DNA of 36,605 bases from an uncultured Ruminococcus sp. Lineage in GTDB: Bacteria; Bacillota; Clostridia; Oscillospirales; Ruminococcaceae. Of this stretch, positions 6,014 through 13,288 are shown in pieces. Under the pieces are notes generated by a model. That model was not told the origin of the DNA and made no database searches. It saw only the letters and a program-made list of their open reading frames with translations. The position numbers and the translations under genes are program-made. The stretch spans positions 1-36,605 of the forward strand of contig CANQCJ010000001.1 in the NCBI GenBank assembly GCA_947589205.1, written 5' to 3'. Positions within the stretch are counted from its first letter, which is position 1. Each line of letters begins with the position of its first letter.

Positions 6014-6042
6014 ATTATATCACTACATATGGTGTTTGTCAA
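6014..6042 (-). promoter_or_regulatory. Consensus promoter of the NrdD-like gene, with NrdR-like box in the spacer
   Basis: On the minus strand TTGACA (6042-6037), a 17-bp spacer and TATAAT (6019-6014). The spacer contains CACCATATGTAGTG (6034-6021), which resembles the ACAC-ATAT-GTGT type of box bound by the ribonucleotide-reductase repressor NrdR. The box call is tentative, as only one such site is seen. Confidence 0.6.
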
Positions 6043-6113
6043 TACCTTTTGGAGAAAAGACAGGTAAAAAGAACGTCATAAAAATTGTATAGTCTGCACA
6101 ATTGGTCAAGTAA

Positions 6114-7115
6114 CTAAACTTTTATCAGGCTTAAGACCTCGCCGACCTTGCCCTTTATCATCAACCGCTCACCGAAAGGCGTGTCAGGCTCTGTCAGGTT
6201 TATATAGACCGAGTTTTCGCCCCTGTAGGCGCGGATAAATTCCGCCGCAGGGTATACCGTCAAGGACGTTCCCGCGATTATCAGCAGATCGCATTCTCTT
6301 ATCGCTTTTAGCGCGGCTTCGACCGCATCGCTGTTTAGCATTTCACCGTAAAGCACAACGTCAGGTTTTATTATCCCGCCGCAGCTGCACCTCGGTACTT
6401 CCCATTCCCACTCTCCGGCTATTGCGTGTATCTGTTCGTCTGATATTCCCGAAAGACCCTCATCGCCGCTGACGGCGGCTTTTTCAAAAAGTATCCTTTC
6501 GTTGATCTTATCCTGTCTGTCGGCGCGGTCGTCCGGCAAATCGAAGGCTTTTCTTATGGAATTGAGATGGTACTTTCTTCCGCACTTCATACAATGGTTG
6601 CTCCACACCGTTCCGTGCAGCTCTATGACCTTTTTGCTGCCTGCCTTTTGGTGAAGTCCGTCGATGTTCTGTGTGACGATGGTAACGTCCTTTCCTCTGT
6701 TTTCCATGTGAGCGAGCTTTTTGTGGGCTGCGTTGGGTTCTGCGTTTGGGTAGAGCATATTGTCGCGGTAAAAGCGGAAAAATTCCCTTGGGTGGGTCTC
6801 AAAAAACGAGCGGCTGAGAATATCCTCGGCGGTATAGGTCTCATAAAATCCGTGGGGATCTATGAGATCATCGTCCTTGGTAAAGTGCCGTTTGTGAAAT
6901 TCATCGTCATGATACTGCCTGTATCGGCGGTTGTCGTAAATTCCCCCCGCCGAGCGGAAATCGGGTATGCCGCTTTCCGTTGAAACGCCCGCGCCGCCGA
7001 AGAAAACTATTTTTTTGCTTTGCATGACAAGCTTATTTAACAGCTTGATCTTATGTTCAAGATCGAGGTCGAAGTCTGAGTCTGTCATTACAGCGTCATT
7101 TTTTCTTTTGTTCAT
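6114..7115 (-). CDS. SIR2 family NAD-dependent protein deacylase (sirtuin)
   Basis: The 333-residue protein has the sirtuin signatures in order: GAGVSTESGIPDFRSAGG (42-59) for NAD binding, TQNIDGLHQKAG (148-159), the catalytic His in ELHGTV (His167), Zn ligands CMKC (175-178) and CSC (243-245), KPDVVLYGEML and AGTSLTVYPA. It would remove acyl groups from lysines using NAD. Two oddities are visible. The two cysteine pairs are separated by about 65 residues, far more than the usual 15-25, giving an enlarged Zn module. There is also a long insertion between the PDFRSAGG loop and the Rossmann continuation (about 60-100). The gene begins 7 bp after the fucA stop, so it is the last gene of the fucose operon. 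Its link to fucose metabolism is unknown; control of metabolic enzymes by deacylation is one idea. Confidence 0.93.
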   Translation of the reverse strand: MNKRKNDAVMTDSDFDLDLEHKIKLLNKLVMQSKKIVFFGGAGVSTESGIPDFRSAGGIYDNRRYRQYHDDEFHKRHFTKDDDLIDPHGFYETYTAEDILSRSFFETHPREFFRFYRDNMLYPNAEPNAAHKKLAHMENRGKDVTIVTQNIDGLHQKAGSKKVIELHGTVWSNHCMKCGRKYHLNSIRKAFDLPDDRADRQDKINERILFEKAAVSGDEGLSGISDEQIHAIAGEWEWEVPRCSCGGIIKPDVVLYGEMLNSDAVEAALKAIRECDLLIIAGTSLTVYPAAEFIRAYRGENSVYINLTEPDTPFGERLMIKGKVGEVLSLIKV

Positions 7116-7122
7116 TTATCCA

Positions 7123-7806
7123 TCAGTCCTTTGCGGGATATTTTTTATAGCCCGGGTGCTTGCCGGTAACGCCGTACTTAGGTCTCATACCGATAAGGCG
7201 GTCGATGTTCTCTCTTGAAATATCCTTAGCTCCGCCCAGAAGTCTTGCCACAAGCGAGATCTGCGCCTGAAGCTCGAGCGTTTCCATTCTGTAGTAGGCG
7301 GTCGTCAAATCCGCGCCAACCGTCAGCGCGCCGTGATTTTCCAGCAGCATTACGTCATGGTAAGGCAGATAGGGCTCTATCGCTTCGGGCACCTCGTAGG
7401 TCGACGGCGTACCGTAAGGGGTAAGCGGCACAGAGCCTACCGCTATCACCGTTTCTATCATGCAGTAATCGTCTATCGACTGATGAGCGCAGGCAAAGCC
7501 TGTTGCAACGGGCGGGTGAGCGTGAACGACCGCCCCGACGTCCTCGCGGTCGTGGTAGCATTTCAAGTGCATTTTGACCTCCGAAGAAGGTCTGAAGCCC
7601 TCGGCGGCTTCGATTATATTAAAATCGTCGTCGATAAGACCTATTTTTTCCGCGGTTATCTCCGCCTTTGAAACTCCGGTCTGCGTAGCCAGATACCTGC
7701 CCGGCGCGACCTTAACGGTAACGTTTCCGTCATTAGCCGCGACCCAGCCCTTTTGCCACATCTTATGGCAGACCTCGACCATTTTTTCTTTTATATCTTC
7801 GTACAT
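7123..7806 (-). CDS. fucA: Class II aldolase, probable L-fuculose-1-phosphate aldolase
   Basis: The enzyme (227 residues from the chosen start) belongs to the class II aldolase/adducin family and is expected to cleave L-fuculose-1-phosphate into DHAP and L-lactaldehyde. It shows SSEVKMH with the catalytic Glu (about 76), the Zn-binding HAHPP motif (His 95 and 97) and ENHGAL (His 158). It also has ANDGNVTVK near the N-terminus, which binds the phosphate in the family. An upstream in-frame ATG at 7824 is rejected: the sequence GAAAGGAAG between the two ATGs is the ribosome binding site of the ATG at 7806. FucI and FucU upstream in the same operon support the fucose substrate. Other class II aldolases are similar, so specificity is partly inferred from context. 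Confidence 0.9.
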   Translation of the reverse strand: MYEDIKEKMVEVCHKMWQKGWVAANDGNVTVKVAPGRYLATQTGVSKAEITAEKIGLIDDDFNIIEAAEGFRPSSEVKMHLKCYHDREDVGAVVHAHPPVATGFACAHQSIDDYCMIETVIAVGSVPLTPYGTPSTYEVPEAIEPYLPYHDVMLLENHGALTVGADLTTAYYRMETLELQAQISLVARLLGGAKDISRENIDRLIGMRPKYGVTGKHPGYKKYPAKD

Positions 7807-7915
7807 ATTTTTTCTTCCTTTCAAAAATTCCTTAATATAGTATGGAAAAAACCCGTTTTATAGCGAGGGGAAAACCCGTTTATAGTGTAGGTGAAAACTT
7901 TTTTTAGTGATGGGG

Positions 7916-7937
7916 AAAAAACTGCAAGCAGTTTTTT
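7916..7937 (-). terminator. Palindromic hairpin with T tail between fucU and fucA
   Basis: AAAAAACTGC-AA-GCAGTTTTTT is a 10-bp perfect palindrome ending in six T on either strand. It could attenuate or end transcription after fucU, or limit expression of fucA and the sirtuin. Confidence 0.55.
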
Positions 7938-7939
7938 CA

Positions 7940-7967
7940 GTTTTTCCGGTGGTTACACCGGAAAAAC
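7940..7967. repeat. Perfect 12-bp inverted repeat in the fucU-fucA gap
   Basis: GTTTTTCCGGTG and CACCGGAAAAAC flank a 4-base loop (GTTA). A degenerate second copy, CGGTG/CACCG at 7974-7988, follows. Together with the hairpin at 7916-7937, three stem-loops fill the roughly 190-bp gap (7807-7995). The rest of the gap has two partial repeats (AAAACCCGTTTTATAG and AAAACCCGTTTATAG) and no visible gene. Confidence 0.7.
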
Positions 7968-7995
7968 CTATTCCGGTGGGTCACACCGAAAAAAC

Positions 7996-8430
7996 CTAAA
8001 CCACACCTTTTTGCAGCATTACATTCGCATAGACAGCCTTTTCTCCCGTAGCTACAATTGCGTAAGCGGTCTTTGCCTGTTCGTAAAATTCAAAGCGTTC
8101 GATGTAACCGACAGCGCTTTCGCCGCGCTCGTCATGGCGGGAAACTATTTCCTTATATGTCTCCCAGATGGGAGTTTTCGCATTATCTCCCGGCATTACC
8201 TGCATAAGGCTGACGGGTTTTTCTACATAGGTATCGAGGGGGAGAAGCGTCAGTATCGCGTCAAGCAGCTCCGGCACGCCGTGACCGTCGCAGCGTATCA
8301 CCCTTGCGTTTTTGCCCATGCTTTCCGCCGGGAAGTTGCCGTCTGCGATAACTATTCTGTCGCTGTGACCCATTTCGCAGAGGGTCTTTAGCAGCTCGGG
8401 GGAGAGTATGGGGGGGATGTTTTTTAGCAT
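7996..8430 (-). CDS. fucU: L-fucose mutarotase, FucU/RbsD family
   Basis: The 144-residue protein interconverts alpha- and beta-L-fucose. It has the family motif GHSDRIVIADGNFP with the catalytic His at residue 22, as in Escherichia coli FucU, and a conserved YAIVATGE-x-x-YANVMLQKG C-terminus. The length equals the usual FucU length. The open frame extends upstream to 8724, but that part is basic and repeat-like. The ATG at 8430 has a GAAAGGAA ribosome site at a proper distance and starts the conserved fold, so it is chosen. It is separated from the kinase gene by a 409-bp hairpin-rich gap, which is unusual inside an operon. Confidence 0.93.
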   Translation of the reverse strand: MLKNIPPILSPELLKTLCEMGHSDRIVIADGNFPAESMGKNARVIRCDGHGVPELLDAILTLLPLDTYVEKPVSLMQVMPGDNAKTPIWETYKEIVSRHDERGESAVGYIERFEFYEQAKTAYAIVATGEKAVYANVMLQKGVV

Positions 8431-8839
8431 AGTAATATTCCTTTCTGTTAATTTTTTTGGGGTGTTCGGGGGTTGCTTCTTGTACTCGAATCGCTGTTTA
8501 TTAGGTTTTCGGGGCTTGCTTCTTGCGCGAAAATCGCTTCGCTCTTTCGTGCAATTTAAATCGGCTTGATTTGTTTTGTTCACTTTATATTGTGGGGGTT
8601 TTTTATGTAGTTTCCTTACGCTGACTTTGTTTTTGATAAGCCGATTTAAAAAAGGCTGGTTTCTTCTTCTATCACGTTTTCTTATGGGCGGCACTGTACT
8701 CCGAATTGGGGGCTTTGCCCCCAAGCCCCCACGAGGAAACCCCTTTTAGAGAAGGGGTTTCCCTCGACCCTTCCCGAAACCTTTTAGTTCGCCCTACGTT
8801 ATTAGTTAGGCAGCATTGTACCGAAACCGGCGCTGCGCG
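8431..8839. other. Hairpin-rich intergenic insertion inside the fuc operon
   Basis: This 409-bp stretch between fucU and the kinase has no convincing gene. It contains a near-direct repeat (GGTTGCTTCTTGTACTCGAA / GGCTTGCTTCTTGCGCGAAA), a 13-bp inverted repeat TTTAAATCGGCTT (8555-8567) / AAGCCGATTTAAA (8638-8650), the hairpin GGGGGC-TTT-GCCCCC (8708-8722) and the hairpin GGAAACCCCTT/AAGGGGTTTCC (8735-8762). The composition (long G and C runs) differs from the neighbouring genes. It looks like a non-autonomous repetitive element or its remnant. Confidence 0.55.
8735..8762. terminator. Strong 11-bp hairpin downstream of the fuc kinase
   Basis: GGAAACCCCTT and AAGGGGTTTCC form a perfect stem with a 6-base loop. 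No long T run follows, so it may be an RNA-stabilising or repeat-type hairpin rather than a true terminator. Confidence 0.45.
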
Positions 8840-10306
8840 TCAGCGCGAGCCGATCAACTGCAAAAACCGCTCGTAAGCTCTGCCCCACTCCTCATCATCA
8901 ACAGCCTCAAACATTTCAATTTCCTCAGAACCGCGAATGATTTTCCGCGCCCGCTCCAAATCATCAATATCCCCCTGCGCTATAAACTGCAAAGCGATAT
9001 TTCCATACGCGGTCGCTTCTATCGGTCCTGCCGAGACCCTACAGCCGCAGGCGCAGGCGGTGAGCTGCGACAAAAACGTGTCCTTTGTGCCGCCGCCGAC
9101 AATGTAAAGCGTATCGTACCGATCTCCGGTACACTCCTCCAGCTGCTCTTTCGCAAAGCGGTATTTGAGCGCGAGACTTTCATATATGCAGCGCATGACC
9201 TCGCCGTCCGTCTCCGGCTGCTCCTGACCGGTGCGGGCGCAGTAGGCTTTTATCCTTGACGGAATGTCCCCCGACGGGGTAAATTCCGGCGCGTCGGGGT
9301 CTATAAAGCATTTGAACGGTCTTGACGCTCTCGCCATTTTTTCAAGCTCGGCAAAGCTGTACTCTCTGCCCTCTCTTATCCACCTGCGGCGGCTCTCCTG
9401 TATCAGCCACAAGCCGATGATATTCTTTAAAAAGGAGATCCTTCCGCCATAGCCGCACTCGTTGGTTATGTTTAATGCGAACGACTGTTCGTTTATCAGC
9501 GGCTTTTTCAGCTCCGTTCCGAGTAAGCTCCATGTTCCGCTCGAGAGGAACAAAAGCTTCTCTGAGACTGACGGTACGGCGGCTTGCGCGCACTGGGTGT
9601 CGTGTCCGCAGACGGCGATGACCTTTATCGGCTTTACGTCAAGCTCTTCGCAGATGCTTTGCGAAAGCTCCCCGACAACGTTTCCGCTTTTTACTATTTT
9701 CGGCATTATTTCGCGCTTTAAGCCTAATTTTTCAAATACCCCGTCAGCCCACCGCATATTTTCACTGTCGAAAAGCTGCGTCGTCGAAGCGATGGACGCC
9801 TCGGCGTTTTTTTCACCGCAGAGAAAATAACACAGCAGATCGGGTATCATAAGCAGCGTTTCGGCGCGCTCGAGCAACTCGGGGCGCGTTTCGGCAAGGC
9901 TCAAAAGCTGGAATGCGGTGTTTATTTCCATGAATTGGTTGCCCGTCTGCGCGTAAAACTCGTTTTTGTCCAGCCTTTCAAAAGCCCGCTCTAACATTCC
10001 CTCGGTGCGCCTGTCGCGGTAGTGTACCGGGTTTTCAAGCAGTCTGCCGTCCTTATCGAGCAGACCGAAGTCCACGCCCCAGGTGTCTATCGCAAGACCC
10101 TGAACATTGTACGGCTTTGCTTTTATAAGACCTTGCTTTATCTCGTGAAGCAGGCGCAGAATGTCCCAATACATCGTATCCCCGACAATTACCGGGTCAT
10201 TTGAAAAACGGTGTATCTCGGTCAGCGTTATTTTCTCTCCGTCAAAGCCGCCGACTATCGCCCTGCCCGAGGACGCGCCGAGATCTATCGCAAGAACATT
10301 TTTCAT
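8840..10306 (-). CDS. FGGY family sugar kinase, rhamnulokinase-like, probable L-fuculokinase
   Basis: The 488-residue protein has the FGGY fold: LAIDLGASSGRAIVG (5-19, first phosphate loop), LAIDTWGVDFGLLD (about 71-84), SSGTWSLLGTE and VGGGTKDTFLSQLTA in the C-terminal domain. The DTWGVDFGLLD and HYRDRRTEGM motifs are typical of RhaB-type rhamnulokinases. No rhamnose genes are seen, and the gene sits between fucI and fucU/fucA. It therefore most likely phosphorylates L-fuculose at O1 in the cytoplasm. RhaB-like enzymes serving as fuculokinases are known in other gut bacteria. A dual role in rhamnose metabolism cannot be excluded. Confidence 0.85.
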   Translation of the reverse strand: MKNVLAIDLGASSGRAIVGGFDGEKITLTEIHRFSNDPVIVGDTMYWDILRLLHEIKQGLIKAKPYNVQGLAIDTWGVDFGLLDKDGRLLENPVHYRDRRTEGMLERAFERLDKNEFYAQTGNQFMEINTAFQLLSLAETRPELLERAETLLMIPDLLCYFLCGEKNAEASIASTTQLFDSENMRWADGVFEKLGLKREIMPKIVKSGNVVGELSQSICEELDVKPIKVIAVCGHDTQCAQAAVPSVSEKLLFLSSGTWSLLGTELKKPLINEQSFALNITNECGYGGRISFLKNIIGLWLIQESRRRWIREGREYSFAELEKMARASRPFKCFIDPDAPEFTPSGDIPSRIKAYCARTGQEQPETDGEVMRCIYESLALKYRFAKEQLEECTGDRYDTLYIVGGGTKDTFLSQLTACACGCRVSAGPIEATAYGNIALQFIAQGDIDDLERARKIIRGSEEIEMFEAVDDEEWGRAYERFLQLIGSR

Positions 10307-10332
10307 CTGTCCGCTTTCCTTTCCGTAAAAAT

Positions 10333-10710
10333 TTATTCGATCATAAGCGTCGCATAGCCTTCCTCGTCGACCTTATCCCAAACGTGCCTGCCGATTATAC
10401 CGCGCAGGCTTTTAATATCCTCGGCATTGGGCGAAGCGAATTCCTGATAACAAACATTGCTCGAGCCATCGTTCAGCTCATCGTAAAAATCCGAGATATA
10501 GCATAAAAATTCGTCCAATATCCCTTCGAGCGGATCCTGCGAGATGTAGGAGGAATCCTCTCCCTCGCCAAGCTCCGGCTCCTGCTCGAATTGCAGTGAC
10601 GTGACGAAGATCTTCTCTCCGCCATCGTCATATTCATATATCCCCTCGTCCACGCGCTTGTATTCATCGGTAGAATATTTCTCCGCGTCATAGTTTTTTA
10701 TATTTTTCAT
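10333..10710 (-). CDS. Small acidic protein of unknown function in the fuc operon
   Basis: I do not recognise this 125-residue protein. It is strongly acidic, with many Glu, Asp and Tyr and few basic residues. It has no signal peptide, membrane helix or obvious metal motif, and three Cys at scattered positions. It sits 15 bp after fucI and 26 bp before the kinase, with a clean GGAGG ribosome site 6 nt from its ATG, so it is a real operon member. The composition suggests a soluble cytoplasmic protein, perhaps a binding partner or inhibitor of one of the fuc enzymes. Confidence 0.75.
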   Translation of the reverse strand: MKNIKNYDAEKYSTDEYKRVDEGIYEYDDGGEKIFVTSLQFEQEPELGEGEDSSYISQDPLEGILDEFLCYISDFYDELNDGSSNVCYQEFASPNAEDIKSLRGIIGRHVWDKVDEEGYATLMIE

Positions 10711-10725
10711 GAGCTGCCTCCGAAA

Positions 10726-12528
10726 TTACTTGATGTTGCGGTACATAGGACCATACGCCGCACAGGCGCGGAAGTCCTGACCCTCCTTATCCATGCCGAA
10801 CGCGTTCCACGCGGCGGGACGGAAGATCTTTTCCTCGGGCACGTTGTGCATACAAACCGGTATCCTCAGCATCGAGCAAAGCGTGATAAGATCCGCTCCG
10901 ATGTGTCCGTAGCTTATCGCTCCGTGATTCGCTCCCCAGTTGTTCATAACGTCATACGCCGTGGCGAACGCTCCCTTGCCGGTCGTGCGCGGCGCGAACC
11001 AGGTGCACGGCCAGGTGTAGTCGGTTCTCTTCCAGAGCTTGTCGGTGACCTCATCGGGCAGGTGCACCGTCCAGCCCTCGGCTATCTGCAATACCGGTCC
11101 GAGACCCTTTACGAGATTTAACCTTATCATCGTAGCCGGCATTTCGCAGTCGGTCACAAAGCGCGAGGAATATCCGCCGCCGCGGAAATAGCCCAGGTCG
11201 GCGGGATTCCATGTCGTCTTGCCCATGATAGCCTTCATGTCCTCCTCGTTCACCTCATACCAAGGCTTCATGACGCTGTTTCCGTTTTCGTCCTTAGCTC
11301 CGCCGTTGGCGTCAAGACAAGCCGCTCCGGAATTTATCAGATGTATAAATCCGCCCGCTTGCTTCGCCTTGCCCTCGATGTCGTAGCCGGTCGCCCTCTT
11401 GACCGCTTCGGGCGACCAGTAGGTGCGCACGTCGGCGAATATCTGCGCGCGGTTGGTCAGCAGCTTCATGAACAGCATTCCCAGACCGTTGAGGGTGTCG
11501 TTTTCGGTCGCCAAGATATACGGCTCTCTCGCGCCGTTCCAGTCGAACGAGGTGTTGAGCATCGCTTCGGGGAAATCGCAGTTGGGGTAAAAATCCGTCC
11601 ACTGCCGCTGACCCTGGAAGCCCGCCGCTATGGCGTTATGACCTACCGCCTCCTCCTCGCAGCCCTCGGGCAGCTTGTCGTTGCCGTTCATAAGGTCTTT
11701 TATAATGCACATCATCTTAACGACAAATTCCCACTGCTCGTCCTTTGTCTCGCGGCTTTTCTGCACCTCCGGCGGGTTCTTGTCGAAGCCCTCTGTGCAG
11801 TTAGTCTTCGTCCATTCGAGAGCCTTTTCAAATTCAGCCTTGTCGTATATACCCTCGGTCATTCGTCTTATGATCTCTACCTCGTCGACCGATTCTACTC
11901 TCATTCCGAGATATTCTTCGATAAATTCCGGACTGATTATAGAACCGCCTATGCCCATCGTTACAGAGCCTATCTGCAAATAGCTCTTGCCGCGCATAGA
12001 AGCCGCCGCGACCGCACAGCGCGCAAATCTCAACAGCTTTTCCTTTACGTCCTCGGGAACAGACGTATCGTCCGCCTCCTGAACGTCGTGACCGTAGATC
12101 CCGAACGCGGGCAAGCCCTTTTGCGCGTGCGTCGCAAGTACGGACGCTAAATATACCGCGCCGGGGCGCTCCGTGCCGTTAAAGCCCCATACGCCCTTTA
12201 TCGTCATCGGATCCATGTCCATCGTTTCCGCGCCGTAGCACCAGCAGGGGGTAACGGTAAGGGTTATGTCCACTCCGCATTTTTTGAACTTGTCCGCGCA
12301 GGCCGCCGCTTCGGCAACTCTTCCGATAGTCGTATCGGCGATAACGACCTTTACCGGCTCTCCGTTTGAATAGCGAACGTTCTCCTCAAACAGCCTCGCC
12401 GCGGCCTTAGCCATGTTCATCGTCTGCTCCTCGAGCGACTCTCTTACCTTTAAATATCCTCTTCTTCCGTCGATAGTCGGTCTTATCCCGATAACGGGAT
12501 AGTCTCCTATAAGTCTGCTTTTTGCCAT
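10726..12528 (-). CDS. fucI: L-fucose isomerase
   Basis: The 600-residue enzyme converts L-fucose to L-fuculose using Mn2+. Family landmarks are present along the whole length: IGIRPTIDGRRGYLKVRESL near the N-terminus, CWCYGAETMDM, GVWGFNGTERPGAVYLA, GIYGHDVQEADD, ATENDTLNGLGMLFMKLLTN around the metal-binding Glu/Asp, and HGAISYGHIGADLITLCSML near the C-terminus with the conserved His. The length matches Escherichia coli FucI (591). It is the first gene of the fuc operon and has a consensus promoter at 12566-12594 and a GGAGG ribosome site. No fucose transporter or dedicated regulator is seen nearby. Confidence 0.96.
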   Translation of the reverse strand: MAKSRLIGDYPVIGIRPTIDGRRGYLKVRESLEEQTMNMAKAAARLFEENVRYSNGEPVKVVIADTTIGRVAEAAACADKFKKCGVDITLTVTPCWCYGAETMDMDPMTIKGVWGFNGTERPGAVYLASVLATHAQKGLPAFGIYGHDVQEADDTSVPEDVKEKLLRFARCAVAAASMRGKSYLQIGSVTMGIGGSIISPEFIEEYLGMRVESVDEVEIIRRMTEGIYDKAEFEKALEWTKTNCTEGFDKNPPEVQKSRETKDEQWEFVVKMMCIIKDLMNGNDKLPEGCEEEAVGHNAIAAGFQGQRQWTDFYPNCDFPEAMLNTSFDWNGAREPYILATENDTLNGLGMLFMKLLTNRAQIFADVRTYWSPEAVKRATGYDIEGKAKQAGGFIHLINSGAACLDANGGAKDENGNSVMKPWYEVNEEDMKAIMGKTTWNPADLGYFRGGGYSSRFVTDCEMPATMIRLNLVKGLGPVLQIAEGWTVHLPDEVTDKLWKRTDYTWPCTWFAPRTTGKGAFATAYDVMNNWGANHGAISYGHIGADLITLCSMLRIPVCMHNVPEEKIFRPAAWNAFGMDKEGQDFRACAAYGPMYRNIK

Positions 12529-12565
12529 TTTACAAAACCTCCGAGCTCAAAAATTTTCTATGAAT

Positions 12566-12594
12566 ATTATACAATAATTTCTAAGCCTTGTCAA
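12566..12594 (-). promoter_or_regulatory. Consensus promoter of the fuc operon
   Basis: On the minus strand TTGACA (12594-12589), a 17-bp spacer and TATAAT (12571-12566). The leader to fucI is about 30 nt. No clear catabolite-response (cre) element is visible around it. Confidence 0.82.
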
Positions 12595-12630
12595 GCTTTT
12601 ATGAAAAAAATAACCAATTTTTAAGTATAA

Positions 12631-12662
12631 AAAAAGACGGCGCATTTTTCACACACCGTCTT
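12631..12662 (-). terminator. Terminator of the lipoprotein gene
   Basis: On the minus strand AAGACGG pairs with CCGTCTT, extended inward by wobble pairs, and the stem is followed by a run of T. It lies 9 bp past the stop codon and separates the gene from the fuc promoter. Confidence 0.8.
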
Positions 12663-12670
12663 GTCATCGG

Positions 12671-13108
12671 TCATTCTTCGACCTGCTTGTATTCTCCGCT
12701 TACCTCGTCGAGCATATATATTTCCGCCGAGCCGTCCGCCTTTGCAAGCGTCGCTATCTTATTGTACGCTCCGGCTTTGGTCTTGCAGGTGTAAAACTCG
12801 AACACATGACAGCTTTTAACGCCGCTGTCCGTGCCTATGTCGAAAAGCCCCGTATAGCCGTACAGCTTTCTTCCGCTAAGCTTCGGGAAAAGCTTGTCCG
12901 CCGCTTTCGTCACGCTGTCAAGCTCCGCCATAGACCCGTCGCCCAGCTCGATATAATCTCCGTCCGGCGCGCTTTGCAGCTCCTCGGCTGTCTCGGTCTG
13001 CGATGAAGAGCTTTCCGTTTTGGTCTTGGTCTCAGACTTTTTCTCGGTCCTTGCCGAACAGGAGCAAAGCAATATCATCGCGCTCATCAATGCTATAAAA
13101 AATTTCAC
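12671..13108 (-). CDS. Small predicted lipoprotein of unknown function
   Basis: The protein begins MKFFIALMSAMILLCSCSA: a short signal peptide and a lipobox-like LCSC, so it should be lipidated at the second Cys and exposed outside the membrane. After it comes a Ser/Thr/Lys/Glu-rich linker (about 20-45) and a compact ~95-residue domain with LFPKLSGRKLYGYTGLFDIG, DSGVKSCHVFEFYT and a YMLDEVSGEYKQV end. I do not recognise the domain. The start codon is GTG. A GTG three codons upstream (13117) is possible, but the AAAGTGAG ribosome site fits the GTG at 13108 better. A TATAAT at 13135-13130 is a likely -10 box without a clear -35. Confidence 0.72.
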   Translation of the reverse strand: MKFFIALMSAMILLCSCSARTEKKSETKTKTESSSSQTETAEELQSAPDGDYIELGDGSMAELDSVTKAADKLFPKLSGRKLYGYTGLFDIGTDSGVKSCHVFEFYTCKTKAGAYNKIATLAKADGSAEIYMLDEVSGEYKQVEE

Positions 13109-13212
13109 CGAAAACACTCACTTTCGTTTATTATACAGAAAAAGCTTTTGTCGGGAAACAGTATATCACAAAAGAAAAGCGGTGTAAAGCGTTGTCAAAA
13201 TAAATTCACAAA

Positions 13213-13252
13213 AAAATTCCGATTGCAACAAAATAGCCGCGATCGGAATTTT
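13213..13252 (-). terminator. Terminator of the APH-like gene
   Basis: AAAATTCCGAT (13213-13223) and ATCGGAATTTT (13242-13252) form an 11-bp perfect stem with an 18-base loop, followed on the minus strand by TTTTTTTG. It lies 36 bp past the stop codon. Confidence 0.8.
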
Positions 13253-13288
13253 CTTTTTGTCAGGTTTAACTAAAAGCAAGTCTTGTTT

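Noticed and set aside
8431..8724. N-terminal extension of FucU
   Set aside because: The extension is basic and repeat-derived, and the ATG at 8430 has a good ribosome site and begins the conserved fold at the usual length.
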